Translations under genes and position numbers: made by a program
Part shown: one piece after another, positions 35,962 to 47,881 of the stretch
Layout: every line of letters begins with the position of its first letter
Position numbering within the stretch: position 1 is the first letter of the stretch
From: Cryptomeria japonica
Taxonomy: Eukaryota; Streptophyta; Pinopsida; Cupressales; Cupressaceae
Length of the DNA: 64,000 nucleotides
Assembly: GCF_030272615.1 (NCBI RefSeq)
Contig: NC_081407.1
Location: 98,501,897-98,565,896 of the forward strand
Direction: 5' to 3'
The notes under the pieces: generated by a model
Databases searched by the model: none
What the model saw: the letters and a program-made list of their open reading frames with translations, nothing else
What the model was told of the DNA's origin: nothing

Positions 35962-38863
35962 TGTATCTTTTGGCCATTTAGTTAAAAAAAAAGGATTTAT
36001 GTTATTTTATAAGGTAAATAATCAATAATAATATAATTATTTCTATGTTAAATTTGTAATTTTGGTTTCACAAAATAGAATGTAAATATAATTTATATTA
36101 TTTTATAAAATGATTGGTGAATGATAATAGAGTTATTTCAAAATATGATTTGACTTCACAAAATTGGAAATGAGATTGATTTTTGGTTTTGTTTTTCCTA
36201 TAAAATAATTAATAAGTTATGGAGTGGATTCATATTAACCTATTATCCTTCTAAATTTTATTAAACACAAAAGGATTGAATACCAATAACTTATTAGCCT
36301 AATATTTAAATTTACTTATAATTTATTTTATTAAAATCAATTTGAACATTCAGTAATTTTCTCTTAAGAAAAAAACAAACAAACTTATTATTGGAATTAA
36401 TTTATAACTTGGGGGATTATAAATGTTTTTTTTTTCTTAATAGTTGAAACTTATATTATTAGAATGCATTTATTAATTAAAAGGGGTTTTGCTTTAAAAT
36501 GTTTTCCTTAGTGGATAAGAAAATTGATTATTAATTATATTAAGTGGTAATTAATCTTTTAAGAGAAGTTTAATGAACCTAACTCATGCCAAAAGGTCAC
36601 CTATTAGGGTTCTATTGATTAGAATTTAAGTTGCAAATTTCGACCTTCCCTTCATGATGGAAAAGAAAACCCCTCTGGGGTTTTGAAGGGATAAACATTG
36701 TATAAGGCAAAGAGTCAATTAACACTTTTGGAATTTCATTAGATAATCAAACATTAAGAAACCTACTATCTAAAATTAATCTTTCTTAGGATGTAGATAT
36801 AACGGTTAAATATTCTTATTAAATAGATTAGTTTGTCTTAGGGAAACAAAAGATAGGAAAATGATACTTCATCAATGATACACTTATTCTATAGTACCAG
36901 TTATTTTTCATCAAGTACCACTATTTAGTCTCAATTAATAATAAATGGAAATACCCTTTAGTATACTTCAAAAATTAGTGCAGGTGTTAAGGGTTAAAAG
37001 AATTTACCTCCCAAGTAAATTTGTGTTTAGTTACACCCTTTTTGTATTTCAAGAAATATGAAGTAATGTTTAGCTAAATTTTCCTCAATTCAAGAAGTTG
37101 GATATATTTGTTTTTGCAAGGTTAAAACTCGCGATATAGAGTATACAAGTAATTTTAGAATAATCAATCTATGAATAGTTAAAGATATATAAGAATAGTA
37201 AAGGTGAAGTTACATTTATGTCGCTAGTATTTAGTATTAATTAGTATTAATAATCTCCTTAGTCTTGTTGAATCAAGGGTATTAAATTTGTACATCAGAC
37301 TCATCTAAATAGTTAAGATTTAATGGGTTATTAGCAATTTTTTTATTTTATTATAAATTATTAATTTATATTGCAATCATCATCAAATTTAAGTTAATTA
37401 CTGATCAAAATTGTCTAATTCCTTGGTTCCCTTAATCAATTGTTTACTCAAATAAACAAATCAATATTTGATTATAATTTGTCCTCATTTTAGAAATTGA
37501 ACATGTGTTAATCTTTCATGTAAGTTACATTTTTTTACAAGGTACACAAGTTACGCATTTATTGTATTATGCAAGTTACTTATTATTATCATGCAAGTTA
37601 TTTTCAAGAAGTTAGATATAATGGTGTTCACAATTTGAATATTAATCTTCTAGTAGGAAATGGGTTGGCATTTTCAAGAGGTTCCTCATTTCATAAAATT
37701 TATTTATTTTCATGTCTTTGCAATAATGATCTCAATTTCAGGTTGCACTAGGATAATGTTTATTTAAGTTTTCAGTAGTATAATAGTTTCATTTCATAGT
37801 GTTGCTTAAGCTTAATAAGTACTTAGATAGATAACTAAACAAGAGGTGATGGAAACAAAAACCTAGCAGCATTCGGTATCTATGGTGCCTCTGGGTCATG
37901 CTTACAGGTAATGTCATTGTATTGAACTACTGCACTTAACGCCTAATAAAGCTGCAACAATGACGTCTATGACATCATCCCTATAAATCATTGGGGAGTA
38001 ATAAGGGTCATACGGAAGTTAAAACCAAGGGGCGGGTAATCCCCCTTGGATCGATAATCTAAAAAGATTAATTTTTAAATGAATTTACATTCGATCAGTT
38101 GAACTTTAGATAACCCCATTAGGGTTTGGATGTGTGTGAAGATCTTTAATATTTATTTTATCTTGATGATTTCAACAGATAATAATAGATTAAGGGTGAC
38201 ATATTTAATAGGAAATAAGACTTAGTTGTTTTAGGCCATAAGAAAAAGGCCATCTTGAGCCTTTTTTTTCTATAGAGCTACCATCGTGGGTAGCAACCGC
38301 AGAGAAACTATCTAGGACATTGACCCTAGAAAGAGTTGCATACCCACCATACAGTTTACATTAAACCATAGTTTAGAAATAAGAACTACATACTTTACGC
38401 CTTGATCTCGTGTCCAAACAGGTATGTAGGCAGTCTAGGGATGAAGTTGTCTCTTGTACTCAGGCGTTCAGGGATGGGGATTAGGATTTGGTTATGGGTG
38501 AGTAATTGGTTCTTGAAGCTCCTTGGTCTTTTAATCAAATGGTGAAAATAATAATTGAAAGGTTAAAATTAATTCAATGTATACTCAGAAGGAATCTCGT
38601 ATGGATTTGCTTGACTTCTCGAGGCTTTAGGTCTAATTCTGAGGTAGAAATCAAGCTTGTTTATGTAATTATTTTAATACTCCTAAGAACGGTGACCTCG
38701 GTGCACTCCTAGTAGGGGAGTGTAGTCTTTAGAGAGTGGCTCAGGACCCAGATGGTCCCGATGAGTCTAAAGTCTCTGGCCAAAGCATATCCTATTCTTA
38801 TGAATAGATGCCTACTTCGTTTGGGTAGATGCCTATCCTGGATTGGATAGATAAAACCTCATT
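35674..38863 (+). repeat. 5' LTR of B, segment 3
   Basis: Colinear with 50830-53220 plus 60930-61566 of the 3' LTR. It has an AT run (35927-35958), the CCAAGGGG stem-loop (38025-38049) and the GCTACC stem-loop (38277-38294). Relative to the 3' LTR it lacks about 130 bp near 36212. It ends CTCAT (38859-38863), the left target duplication of element A. Short open frames at 37569-37751 and 38506-38712 are non-coding LTR. Confidence 0.87.
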
Positions 38864-39363
38864 GTAATAACCCACTTTACTTAACCCAACCAAATTTGAC
38901 CACTTTTTTTTTTGTTTACTTTAATCATTTGTGTTTGGTTCAATCGCATACTCTGGGCATCCATCCATTAGGATTAGGCATTCATCCATCCGGGATGAGA
39001 ATCTAACCATGTAGGTTAGGCATCTGTCCATATGGAGTAGAAGGTTTCATCTATCCAATACATGATAGGCATCTACCCATACGGGGTAGGCATCTATCCA
39101 ATTGGGATAGGAGGTGCTCTGGCCAGAGACTTAGGCTCATCAGGACCATTCGGGTCCTGATTCACTCACTAAGTATTACACTCTTCTAATAGGAGTACAC
39201 TGAGGTCGCTGTCCTTAGGAGAAATTAAAATAACATAATACAAGCTTGAATTCTACCTTGGAATTTGGCTTAAAGCCTCGGGAAGTCAAGTGAATCCATA
39301 CGGGATTCCTTCCGAGTATGCATTGAATTACTTTTTCCTTTTTATTATACTTATCTTTCAAAT
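38864..39363 (-). repeat. Truncated 3' LTR of element A
   Basis: Matches 43755-44258 of the 5' LTR, then breaks at CTTTCAAATTA near 39363. The missing part includes the first 3.3 kb of the LTR, the polypurine tract and the integrase C-terminus. It holds the CATCCGGG/CATACGGG repeat array. Confidence 0.88.
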
Positions 39364-39371
39364 TATTATAC

Positions 39372-41309
39372 TCATATATTATTGTGTGGCCTAACCCTTA
39401 GGAAGACTTTCTCTCCCACCTCAAACTCCCTTGGTGTTTTGTTCTTGTCTGCATAACTTTTCTGCCTATCTAAGGCTTCCTTCAATCTTTGCCTAATTTC
39501 CTTAGTTTTCCTTTCCATTTCCTTCAACATATCTGGTCCAACAATTACTCTATCTTCAAGGCTATCCCAACTCAAAGGTGTTCGACATGGCCTACCATAC
39601 AATGCTTCGAAAGGTGCCATTCCCAAAGATGTTTGATATGTATTATTGTAAGAAAACTCTACTAGAGGTAGGAAATCTTCCCATTTCTTCTATTGGTCCA
39701 TGCAGTACATGCAAAGTAGGTCTTCCAAAATCTGATTTGTCATTTTTGTTTGACCATCAGTTTTAGGATGGTATGCAGTGCTAAAATTTAGTTGACTTCC
39801 CAGAGTTGTTCGAAGAGTTGTCCAAAACCTTGAAGTGAATCTAGCATCTCTATCTGATATGATTTTCTCTGGCATTCCATGCAACCTAAATATTTCCTTA
39901 ACAAAGAGCCTAGCCAAGGTAGGTGCATCATTCGTTAGATTCCCCGGTATAAAGTGTGCCACCTTAGTGAGTTTGTCAATTACCACCATTATTGTATCAT
40001 GCCTAAAAGGTGACATGGGCAACCCTTGCACAAAATCCATGCTAATAACTGGCAACTTGTGTTGAGGTACATTGTGTAACTGTAATAATCCAGGTGGATG
40101 CCTATGCTCTACCTTTACTCTTTGACACTCCAAACATTTAGCCACATGCTTGACTATGTCATTCTTCATCCCTTGCCAAAAGTATAACTTCTTTAGATCT
40201 GCGTAAATTTTGTTAACTCCTGGGTGCCCTGAATATAGGGCATTATGAGCCTCCGACAAGACTACTTCCCTTAAGTCTCCTAAATTAGGAATATAGATTC
40301 TATTATTGTATCTGAGCAACCCATCTTTGTCTTATGTATACCCTTCAACCTTAGGATCGACTGGATCATATTCTAAAGTCAATTTGACTTGCTCATACCA
40401 TGGGTCATGTCCTTGCTCATCCATTAATTGCCTTTTGAAAGAAGTTTTGAATGTTGCTATAGTCATCAAGTGTCTCCTCCTACTTAAAGCATCTACCACC
40501 CTATTTTCCTTCCCCTTAATATATTCAATTTCAAAATCATATTCACTTAGAAACTCTAACCACCTTCTTTGTCTAGCATTTAAGTGGGATTGGGTAAAGA
40601 TGTACTTTAGTCCTTGGTTATCTGACTTTAGCTCAAAGGGCTTCCCTAGTAAGAAGTGTTTCCACTTCTGTAGGGAATGCACAATCGCTGCTAACTCTAA
40701 GTCGTGGGGTGCATAATTAACTTCATGAGTCTTCAGCTTCCTGGATTCATAAGCTACTACCCCTTCATCTTGGACAAGTACTCCTCCTAAACCTTCAATA
40801 GAAGCATCAGTTATGACTGTGAAGTGTCCATTCGGATTTAGTACTTTTAGAATGGGTGTTGAAGTTAGTTTCCCCTTCAAAATTTGGAATGCCTTATCAC
40901 TTTGTTATGTCCACACAAACCTTTTACCCTTCCTCTGTAATGAGGTGATGGGGTTTGCTATCTTAGAGAATCCTTCCACAAACCTCCTATAGTACCCTGC
41001 TAGCCCCATAAAGCTTCTTACCTCTGAAACATTTTTAGGGATCAGCCATTATACTATTGCCTTTATCTTATCTGGATCAACTGCTATTCCTTCCTTTGAT
41101 ATTATATGCCCAAGGTAGTGAATCTTTTCCTCGAAGAAGGCACATTTTGATAGTTTCCCATATAACTTATGCTCCCTCAACCTTTGCAAAAAAATTTGTA
41201 GGTGTACTAAATGTTCCTCCTCATTCCTAGAGTAAATCAATATGTCATCCAGAAATACCAAAACAAATTTGTCCAAGTAGTCATGGAGTACACTATTCAT
41301 TAGGCTCAT
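39372..41309 (-). pseudogene. pol: RT thumb, RNase H and integrase of element A
   Basis: Same frame as the upstream RT. The VFLDDILIYSRN catalytic box is near 41250. RNase H (VITDASIEGLGGVLVQ ... YAPHDLELAAIVHSL) is at 40880-40490. The integrase zinc region (HPGVNK ... CLECQRVK) and core with Asp in ISMDFVQGLP, Asp in ISDRDARF and a DGQTKMTN region follow; the usual catalytic Glu of GQTE is Lys here. Stops: TAA at 41049 and two more TAA before 40319, TAG at 39690. The frame ends FLRVRPHNNI, where a deletion enters the LTR. Confidence 0.9.
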
Positions 41310-42260
41310 AAATGCATCTGGGGCATTGGTTACACTAAAAGGAACTACTGTGAATTCATAATGCCCATATCAAGTTCTGAAAGTTATCTTCAGAATGTCC
41401 TCCTCCTTAATTCTGAGTTGATGATATCCTGATCGGAGGTCTATCTTTGAGAAAATTGCTGCTCCTTTCATTTGGTCAAAAAGATCCTCTATTCGAGGTA
41501 AGGGATACCTATTCTTTATTGTGTCCTTATTCAACATCCTATAGTCGATGCATAGTCTTAAATTTCCATCCTTCTTCTTAACGAATAAGACTGGCACTCC
41601 CCATGGTGATACACTTGGCCTTATTAATCCCTTAGCTAAGAGTTCCTCTAATTGCATTTTGAGCTCTTGTAATTTAGTTGTTTTCATTCGGTAAGGTGCC
41701 CTTGATACTGGTTCAGCTCTCGGTAGTAAGTCAATAGAAAAGTCAAACTTCCTTTTAGGGTGTAAGCCGAGAAATTCTTCTGGAAACACATCCTTGAATT
41801 CTCTTAAGAAAGGGGTATTTTCAAAGGTTGGGGTATTTTCCTCTTTTCCTTCATCAATTTCAACCATATATATTAGGCCTCCTCTTCTTCTTTCCTTCTT
41901 TAATTGCATGGCTGATATGGTTTCTATACTAATGGGGTTAAACTTTCCTTGGATTTTGACCCTTTCCCCCCCATCATCCAAGCATTCAACAACTTTGTTA
42001 TAAAAATCTACATTAGCTTGATGATCTGTTAACCAACTCATTCCAATAATTACATCATATAATCCTAGGGGTGCCACATAGAGATCTACCCTTGTTTCAA
42101 ACTTAGGAAATTGTACCCTTGCCCTCGAAAAACACTTAGTTACTTCCCTAGTTGCCTTATCCCCATATTGAACCGTCCATGATGACTCCATTTGATTAAC
42201 TTTTAATGCATATTTTCTTGCTCATTCAGGTGAGATGAAACATTCAGATGACCTAGTGTC
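41310..42260 (-). pseudogene. pol: Aspartic protease and RT N-terminus of element A
   Basis: Protease active-site region near 42250 reads LIDTRSS where LIDSGSS is usual, so the catalytic triad Gly is lost. A TGA follows, and the open frame runs 42191-41370. [14 protein letters not shown] is the conserved end of protease. RT begins [10 protein letters not shown] with the block [19 protein letters not shown] and [13 protein letters not shown], typical of Tekay/Del. TGA at 41370 replaces the Arg of FRTRYGHYEF (CGA-to-TGA). Confidence 0.9.
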
Positions 42261-43605
42261 AATTAGACTTGAAATTGGTTGTTCAAATAGTGTACCTGTA
42301 GTTTCCACGGGGACATTCTGGAATCTTGCTCTTCAGTTCCTAACTGCTGCATGAATCCTTTGTTGGGGCCCTTGTTGGGGTCTATTGGCCCTAATCTGAC
42401 CTTGCATCCTGGGACATTCTCTAGCAAAATGGTTTCCCCCACACATAAAGCATCCACCTGGAGGACCCCTCCTGCCTTGATTCCTAGGGGGATCATTCCT
42501 TGTTTCATTGGCCCTGGGTGGATAAGTTATCATGTTCTGCTAGTCATCCTATTATAGTTACCTCTATTATTATTGCCCCTATTATTATTATTATTTCCAT
42601 TCCTCTGATATTGATTAGGGGGTGGCCTTCTTTCGGAAGAATAATTCCTTTGACCTTTGAAGTTAGTGTTCTCCTTGAATTCATGCTTCCTTTTAAAAGA
42701 GTGGTTCCCATTATAGTTCTGCCCTGCTAGTGTTTGAAACTTCCTCTCTTGCCTTAGGGACTTTTCAAGTACTTCATTCATGTTTTTCTGTCCATGCATG
42801 TCGACCTCTGCCCCTATGTTGGTATTTAGCCCCAAAATGAACTTCCTTGCTTGGCCTTCTTCATCTTTCTGGTACATAGGTACGTACTTAAGCAATTTGG
42901 TGAACTAATCCCAATATTATTGGATCGATAGGGGTCCTTCATGTAGATTATGGAATTTTGTCACCTTCTCATCAAAGAACAATTGAGGGAGCCACCTCTT
43001 TCAGAAGTGGTGAACAAATTGCTCCCATGTGATTGTATCCTTGCTATACCCATTTTGCTCCTTGGTGTTGATCCACCAACTAGTTGCCTCCCCTGTGAGT
43101 TGATAGGAACCCCATAAGGCCTTGGTTGTTTTGCTAAAATCTCTTAGTTCAAAATACTTTTCCATTTCATTTAACCAATTTCAGCTCCTTCACCAATTTG
43201 CCTCCCATCGAACTTAGGAGGGGTGATTTTCTTCAAATCCTTAGAGAGTTCCAATATGTTATTTTCTTTTTTATTGCCCATCATATTCCCCTGATTACTA
43301 CCAGGGTTCCCATTTTTAGTACCACTTCAATTTTCAATGTCATTCTGCCTTGCCCTAAGGTCCTGCATCGATTGCTTTAGGAATTTGATTTTATCCCTTT
43401 GTTCGGTTAGAAGGTTGATTATAGCCTCGACCTCATCTTTATTATTCCCTGGGTTATGTTGATCCCCTTCATGGTCTTCCTCATGGTTTTCTTCATGGTT
43501 TTCTTCATGATTTTCCTCATGGTTAGCTTCCCTTTGTCTCCTAGTGGTAGTACGTCTTCCATTACTCCTTCCTCTTCCTCTTCCTCTTCCTCTTCCTCTA
43601 GCCAT
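42261..43605 (-). pseudogene. gag: Gag of element A, frameshifted
   Basis: Starts MARGRGRGRGRGRSNGRR with an Arg/Gly repeat, followed by four to five NHEE repeats (43605-43327). The capsid part is shifted between frames near 43320-42896 and 42530; KYVPMYQKDEEGQARKFILG lies at 42895. A zinc knuckle CFMCGGNHFARECP is at about 42450-42410 in an overlapping frame. At least two frameshifts. The Arg/Gly start resembles nucleic-acid-binding tails. Confidence 0.82.
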
Positions 43606-43740
43606 TGTAGGGTTTTACCTGAAAGTTAAATTATGTAGCTATTTCTTGATTTAAGATTTTAAAATTTAATCTATACCATTGCAAAACATTCCCTGAGTTG
43701 TGTAAATTGAAGTGAGCACAAGACCTTGATTTGAACCTTT

Positions 43741-43752
43741 GCTCTGATACCA
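43741..43752 (-). other. Primer-binding site of element A
   Basis: Minus strand TGGTATCAGAGC (initiator Met-tRNA), two bases from the LTR end at 43755. Confidence 0.93.
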
Positions 43753-44460
43753 CATGTAATAACCCACTTTACTTAACCCAACAAAATTTGACGACTTTTT
43801 TTTTTGTTTACTTTAATCATTTGTGTTTGATTAAATCGCATACTCTGGGCATCCATCCATTAGGATTGGGAATTCATCCATCTAGAATGAGCATCTGACC
43901 ATACGGGTTAGGCATCTGTCCATACAGAGCATAAGGTTTCATCTATCCAATACGGGATAGGCATCTACCCATACGGGGTAGGCATCTATCCAATTGGGAT
44001 AGGAGGTTCTCTGGCGAGAGACTTAGACTCATCGGGACCATTCAAGTCCTGAGTCACTCACTAAGTACTACACTCTTCTAATAGGAGTGCACCGAGGTCG
44101 CCGTCCTTAGGAGAAATTAAAATAACATAATACAAGCTTGAATTCTGCCTCAGAATTTGGCTTAAAGCCTCGGGAAGTCAAGTGAATCCATACGGGATTC
44201 CTTCCGAGTATGCATTGAATTATTTTTTCCTTTTTATTATACTTATCTTTCAAATTAGGATTCTACTCAATCCTTCTTCTTACCAAACCTAGACCCCAAC
44301 CATGAATGTCTGAGTACTAGGGACAACTTCATCCCTAGACTGCCTACATACCCGTTTTGGCACAAGATCAAGGCGTAAAGTATGTAGTTGTGTTTTCTAC
44401 TCTATGGTTTGATGTAAACTGATTAGTGGGTATGCAACCCTTTCTAGGGTCAATGTCCCA

Positions 44461-44700
44461 GACAGTTTCTCTACGGTTGCTACCCACGGTGGTAGAACTT
44501 AAGCAAAGGCTCAAGATGGCCTAATACTTGTGGCCTAAAACAATTAAATCCTAATTCCTATCATAAGCGTCACACAGTTTCTGCCAGATAGTTTCTCTAT
44601 GGTTGCTACCCACGGTGGTAGAACTTAAGCAAAGGCTCAAGATGGCCTATTGCTTGTGGCCTAAAACAATTAAATCCTAATTCCTATCATAAGCGTCACC
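44461..44700 (-). repeat. Tandem duplication in the element A LTR
   Basis: Two copies with a period near 126 bp, each with the GCTACC...GGTAG stem-loop and CAAGATGGCCTA. The B and H LTRs have one copy, so the duplication is particular to this element or lineage. Confidence 0.88.
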
Positions 44701-45744
44701 CTTGACCAAATTGTTAATCATCAATAACTCTTCAAGATTAAATCAGTTTCATAAAAGCATTTCACTCAACCAATCTTAAGGGGGTTTAGTATGGTTTAAC
44801 TCATCGGATGTAAAGTCATTTAAGGATTATCTTATTAGATTATCGATCCAAGGGGGATTACCCACCCCTTGGATTTTAACTTCCAAGTGTCCCTTATTAC
44901 TCCCCGACGATTTATAGGGACGATGCCATAGACGTCGTTGATGCAACTTTATTAGGCGTTAAGTGCAGTAGTTCAACACGATGGCATTACCCATAAACAT
45001 GACCCAGAGGCACTGTATATACCGAACGCTGCTAGGTTTTGGTTTTCCGACTTCCTTTATTTATTTTTCTAACTAAGAAGCTATGAAAAACATCATGCTT
45101 GAAAACAATTATGAAATGAATGTACATAATTAGACATTGCAAAGTTTAATTAATTGAAACAACTACTTCGATGGCATTCAAGTACAACTTGATAAAAATA
45201 CCATTCTTCTACAACTAAACTATTTAATATATAATTGCATGATAATGACAATTATGAACTCACATATTAAAATGTGTAACTTGCATGAAGATGATGGAAA
45301 TGTAACTTGCTCATCAATGAATGCAAATTAATATATAAGTAATTCGTATGATGCAAAAATAGTGTCATTTACATGCAAAATTACGAAATGTTTACTTCTA
45401 CAACGAGAATAATTAATTATAGAGTTACTAGTTCAAAATGAGCAGTTAGTTTAGACTTTTGGCAATTTTGGATCAAATCATAATAGTATGACTTAACTGT
45501 TTTAAATGAACCTAAAATTTCTGACCAAGTAACCCAATAAATCTCAAATGGATTGAGAGATTCCAATTATATACATTAGTTTAAAATTACAAATTTATTA
45601 CACAGTATCCTAATTATTTATAAATTTTCCTAAATTTACTAATTTAAAATTTAAACTAAGGCAATTATTAACAATTTCTAGTTTGCAATTTTATATATAT
45701 ATAAAAAAAATCTAAATAACAAAAAAAAGTACAAGACTTTGTTT

Positions 45745-45940
45745 AAAGTTAATGGGGAGTGGGGGCCCACAGGTCCCATCATCACTGCAGACCTACAGGT
45801 GCAAGCTCGCGGTGATGAGGGGACCGTCGTGGTCCCCTCCACTACCCTGCGGCCACTGCTATGGCAGTGACCGCAGGGTAGTGGGGGGTACCACTCCTGA
45901 CGGTTGCCTTAATATCGCCTCACCTGCACGCTGCCCGATA
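45745..45940. repeat. GC-rich palindromic island in LTR A
   Basis: About 190 bp of GC-rich sequence in an AT-rich LTR. CCACTACCCTGCGG (45839-45852) pairs with 45871-45884 and CACTGC with GCAGTG inside it, leaving one mismatch and a four-base loop. A diverged copy is in D at 63060-63245. B and H lack it, so it may be an inserted small element. Confidence 0.8.
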
Positions 45941-47568
45941 ATAAATTTGTTTCAAAATGTAAATAACGCCGAAGTTTTATTGAATGCAAATTTAATTATT
46001 TATATGTATAAAAATATAATATATGGTAATTTATAAATGGATATGATATGAGTTTAATTAACTTTTTCCCATGAGAATAATAGTAATATAGATAAAAATG
46101 AATTAATCTAATCAGGAAAATTTATGGAATAACTTTGATCTCAGGGGTTATAACTGTTCGTGGATACACAGAGAAAGACCCCTTTTTTTTTTAAGGCTAT
46201 AGAGATAAAGATGAAATCTTCACAATATAGTTGGAATTGAGGTAAATAGAGTTTTCTCAGGAAGAATTTATTTATAATAAACACCTGAATGTACACAGTT
46301 TTTGTCACAGAGAGAGATTTATACTTTATTTCCACATAGAATAATGAATACAGTGAAGTTTATACTTTATTTCTAGATGTTTTCTGTTCACAAAGAAGTA
46401 AGACTGCTCTTAGAGGAGAATGAATTAAGGGATTAAGATTTACACACAAATGATCAAATCTACATTCAGAGAGAAATGGGTTTTTACTCACAAGAAAAAT
46501 ATTTAAATAACTTCATATACAGATGATCAAACTTGTATTTACATAGAGGTGAGATTTTTCACAGGGAAGTAAGATTTAATTTAAGAAATAAGATTTACAT
46601 TCAAATTCCCATTCCAGGAGCAAGAGAAATGAATTTAAGAGAAGAATAATAAGGAACAAGATTCATACACAAGTGATTATCATTTAATCACGCAGAGAAG
46701 ATTTTAATCTCAGAAAAAGTAATTAAATAAGGGAAATATGATTTTTGCACAGATCTAGAAAAAAAAAATTTGGAAAAGCAAAAGCAAGATCTGATATTTT
46801 TTTTTCTAAAAAAAATTAAATAAATAATAAAGCTATCTTTTACATGCATTATATGAAAAGTACTTTTATCAATTTTTATCCCTAAATAAGAAAAAATAGA
46901 GATTTACAATCTAATTTTTTTTTTTTATATAAAGGAAGATCTAGAAGCTATATTTTTTGATAATAAAAATTTCTCATATGTAAATGAGGGATGACAAAAG
47001 AAGAGAACCTGGCTTATTGAAGCTCAACGTTGAATCCTCTCCAATCTTCTAGCTATCCTTCTTAGATCCTTCCTTGCAACTTGAGAGAAATCTTCAAGAA
47101 CAACTTAACAATCCTACAACGAAAATGTGACAACCAAGGAAGATCCAACGAGGAAATTTGGAAAATTTTCTTCAAAACATAATCAACTCCCTCTTATGAA
47201 AACTTGCATACAATATATAGGAAAAATCCCTTAATTCCACTATCTAGAGAAATTAATTAAGAATGAGATTCTTTTCCAATATTGGACTCATGCAAAATTG
47301 ATTAAAATCCTAGTGGGGGAGTTACATGCAAGGTATTGAAAATTCCTCTAGAAGCTTCTAATTCCTCCTTCAACATGTGCCATAATTGGGAATGGGAAAA
47401 TAAAAATAAAAATAAATAATGCCTTTTGAATTATATTCTCCAAGTGTGTGTGTGGGTCCATTATTTATTCTTTTATAATATTTATTCAATCATTTTCAAT
47501 AGCTCAACCAAAAATATAATAGAATTGTATCAAATCAAAAAGTGATAAAGGAGGGTTGTGACACTCAT

Positions 47569-47881
47569 GTCCCGTATGGACAGATGCTTAACCCATATGG
47601 TTAGATGCCTAACCCGTATGGTTAGATGCCTAGTCCTGTATGGATAGATGCCTAACCCGTATGGTTAGATGCCTAGTCTCGTATGGATAGATGCCTAACC
47701 TGTATGGTTAGATGCCCATCCCGGTTGGATGGATGCCTATCCCATTTGGATAGATGTACCTGAGTATGTGATTGAATCAAAAATAAATAAGAATAAGTAA
47801 GAATATGAAATCAATATTTTTTATATATTTAAAAAAAAAAAATTAGTTGAGTTTTTGGTTTAAGTTAAGTGGGTTATTACA
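47569..47881 (+). repeat. 5' LTR of B, segment 4 (end)
   Basis: Resumes after element A with GTCCCGTATGGACAG. It holds about eight 21-bp units of the CCGTATGG...GATGCC array and ends GGGTTATTACA at 47881. Confidence 0.87.

Larger units (their letters stand above)
38864..47563 (-). mobile_element. Gypsy element A (chromovirus-like, Tekay/Del type)
   Basis: 8.7 kb on the minus strand between perfect CTCAT duplications (38859-38863, 47564-47568). The 5' LTR (43755-47563) is full at 3.8 kb. The 3' LTR is reduced to about 500 bp (38864-39363) because a deletion joined integrase directly to the LTR tail. RT and protease sequences match the Tekay/Del chromovirus type, but the region where a chromodomain would lie is deleted. 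Confidence 0.9.
43755..47563 (-). repeat. Full 5' LTR of element A (3.8 kb)
   Basis: Starts TGTCACAACCC at 47563 and ends GGGTTATTACA at 43755, so its ends form a short imperfect inverted repeat. Contents from left: CATACGGG array (43850-44010), a tandem duplication of about 126 bp (44461-44700), the CCAAGGGG stem-loop (44848-44872), an AT-rich middle, a GC-rich island with a 20-bp-stem palindrome (45745-45960), and CTGTGAA-like words near 46140-46700. The matching LTR of D begins at 61567. No genes. Confidence 0.87.

Noticed and set aside
43741-47563. Element A's right LTR as two separate nested elements because of its length
   Set aside because: The D LTR (61567-64000) is colinear with it, the ends are matched, and the primer site and target duplication fit one 3.8 kb LTR.
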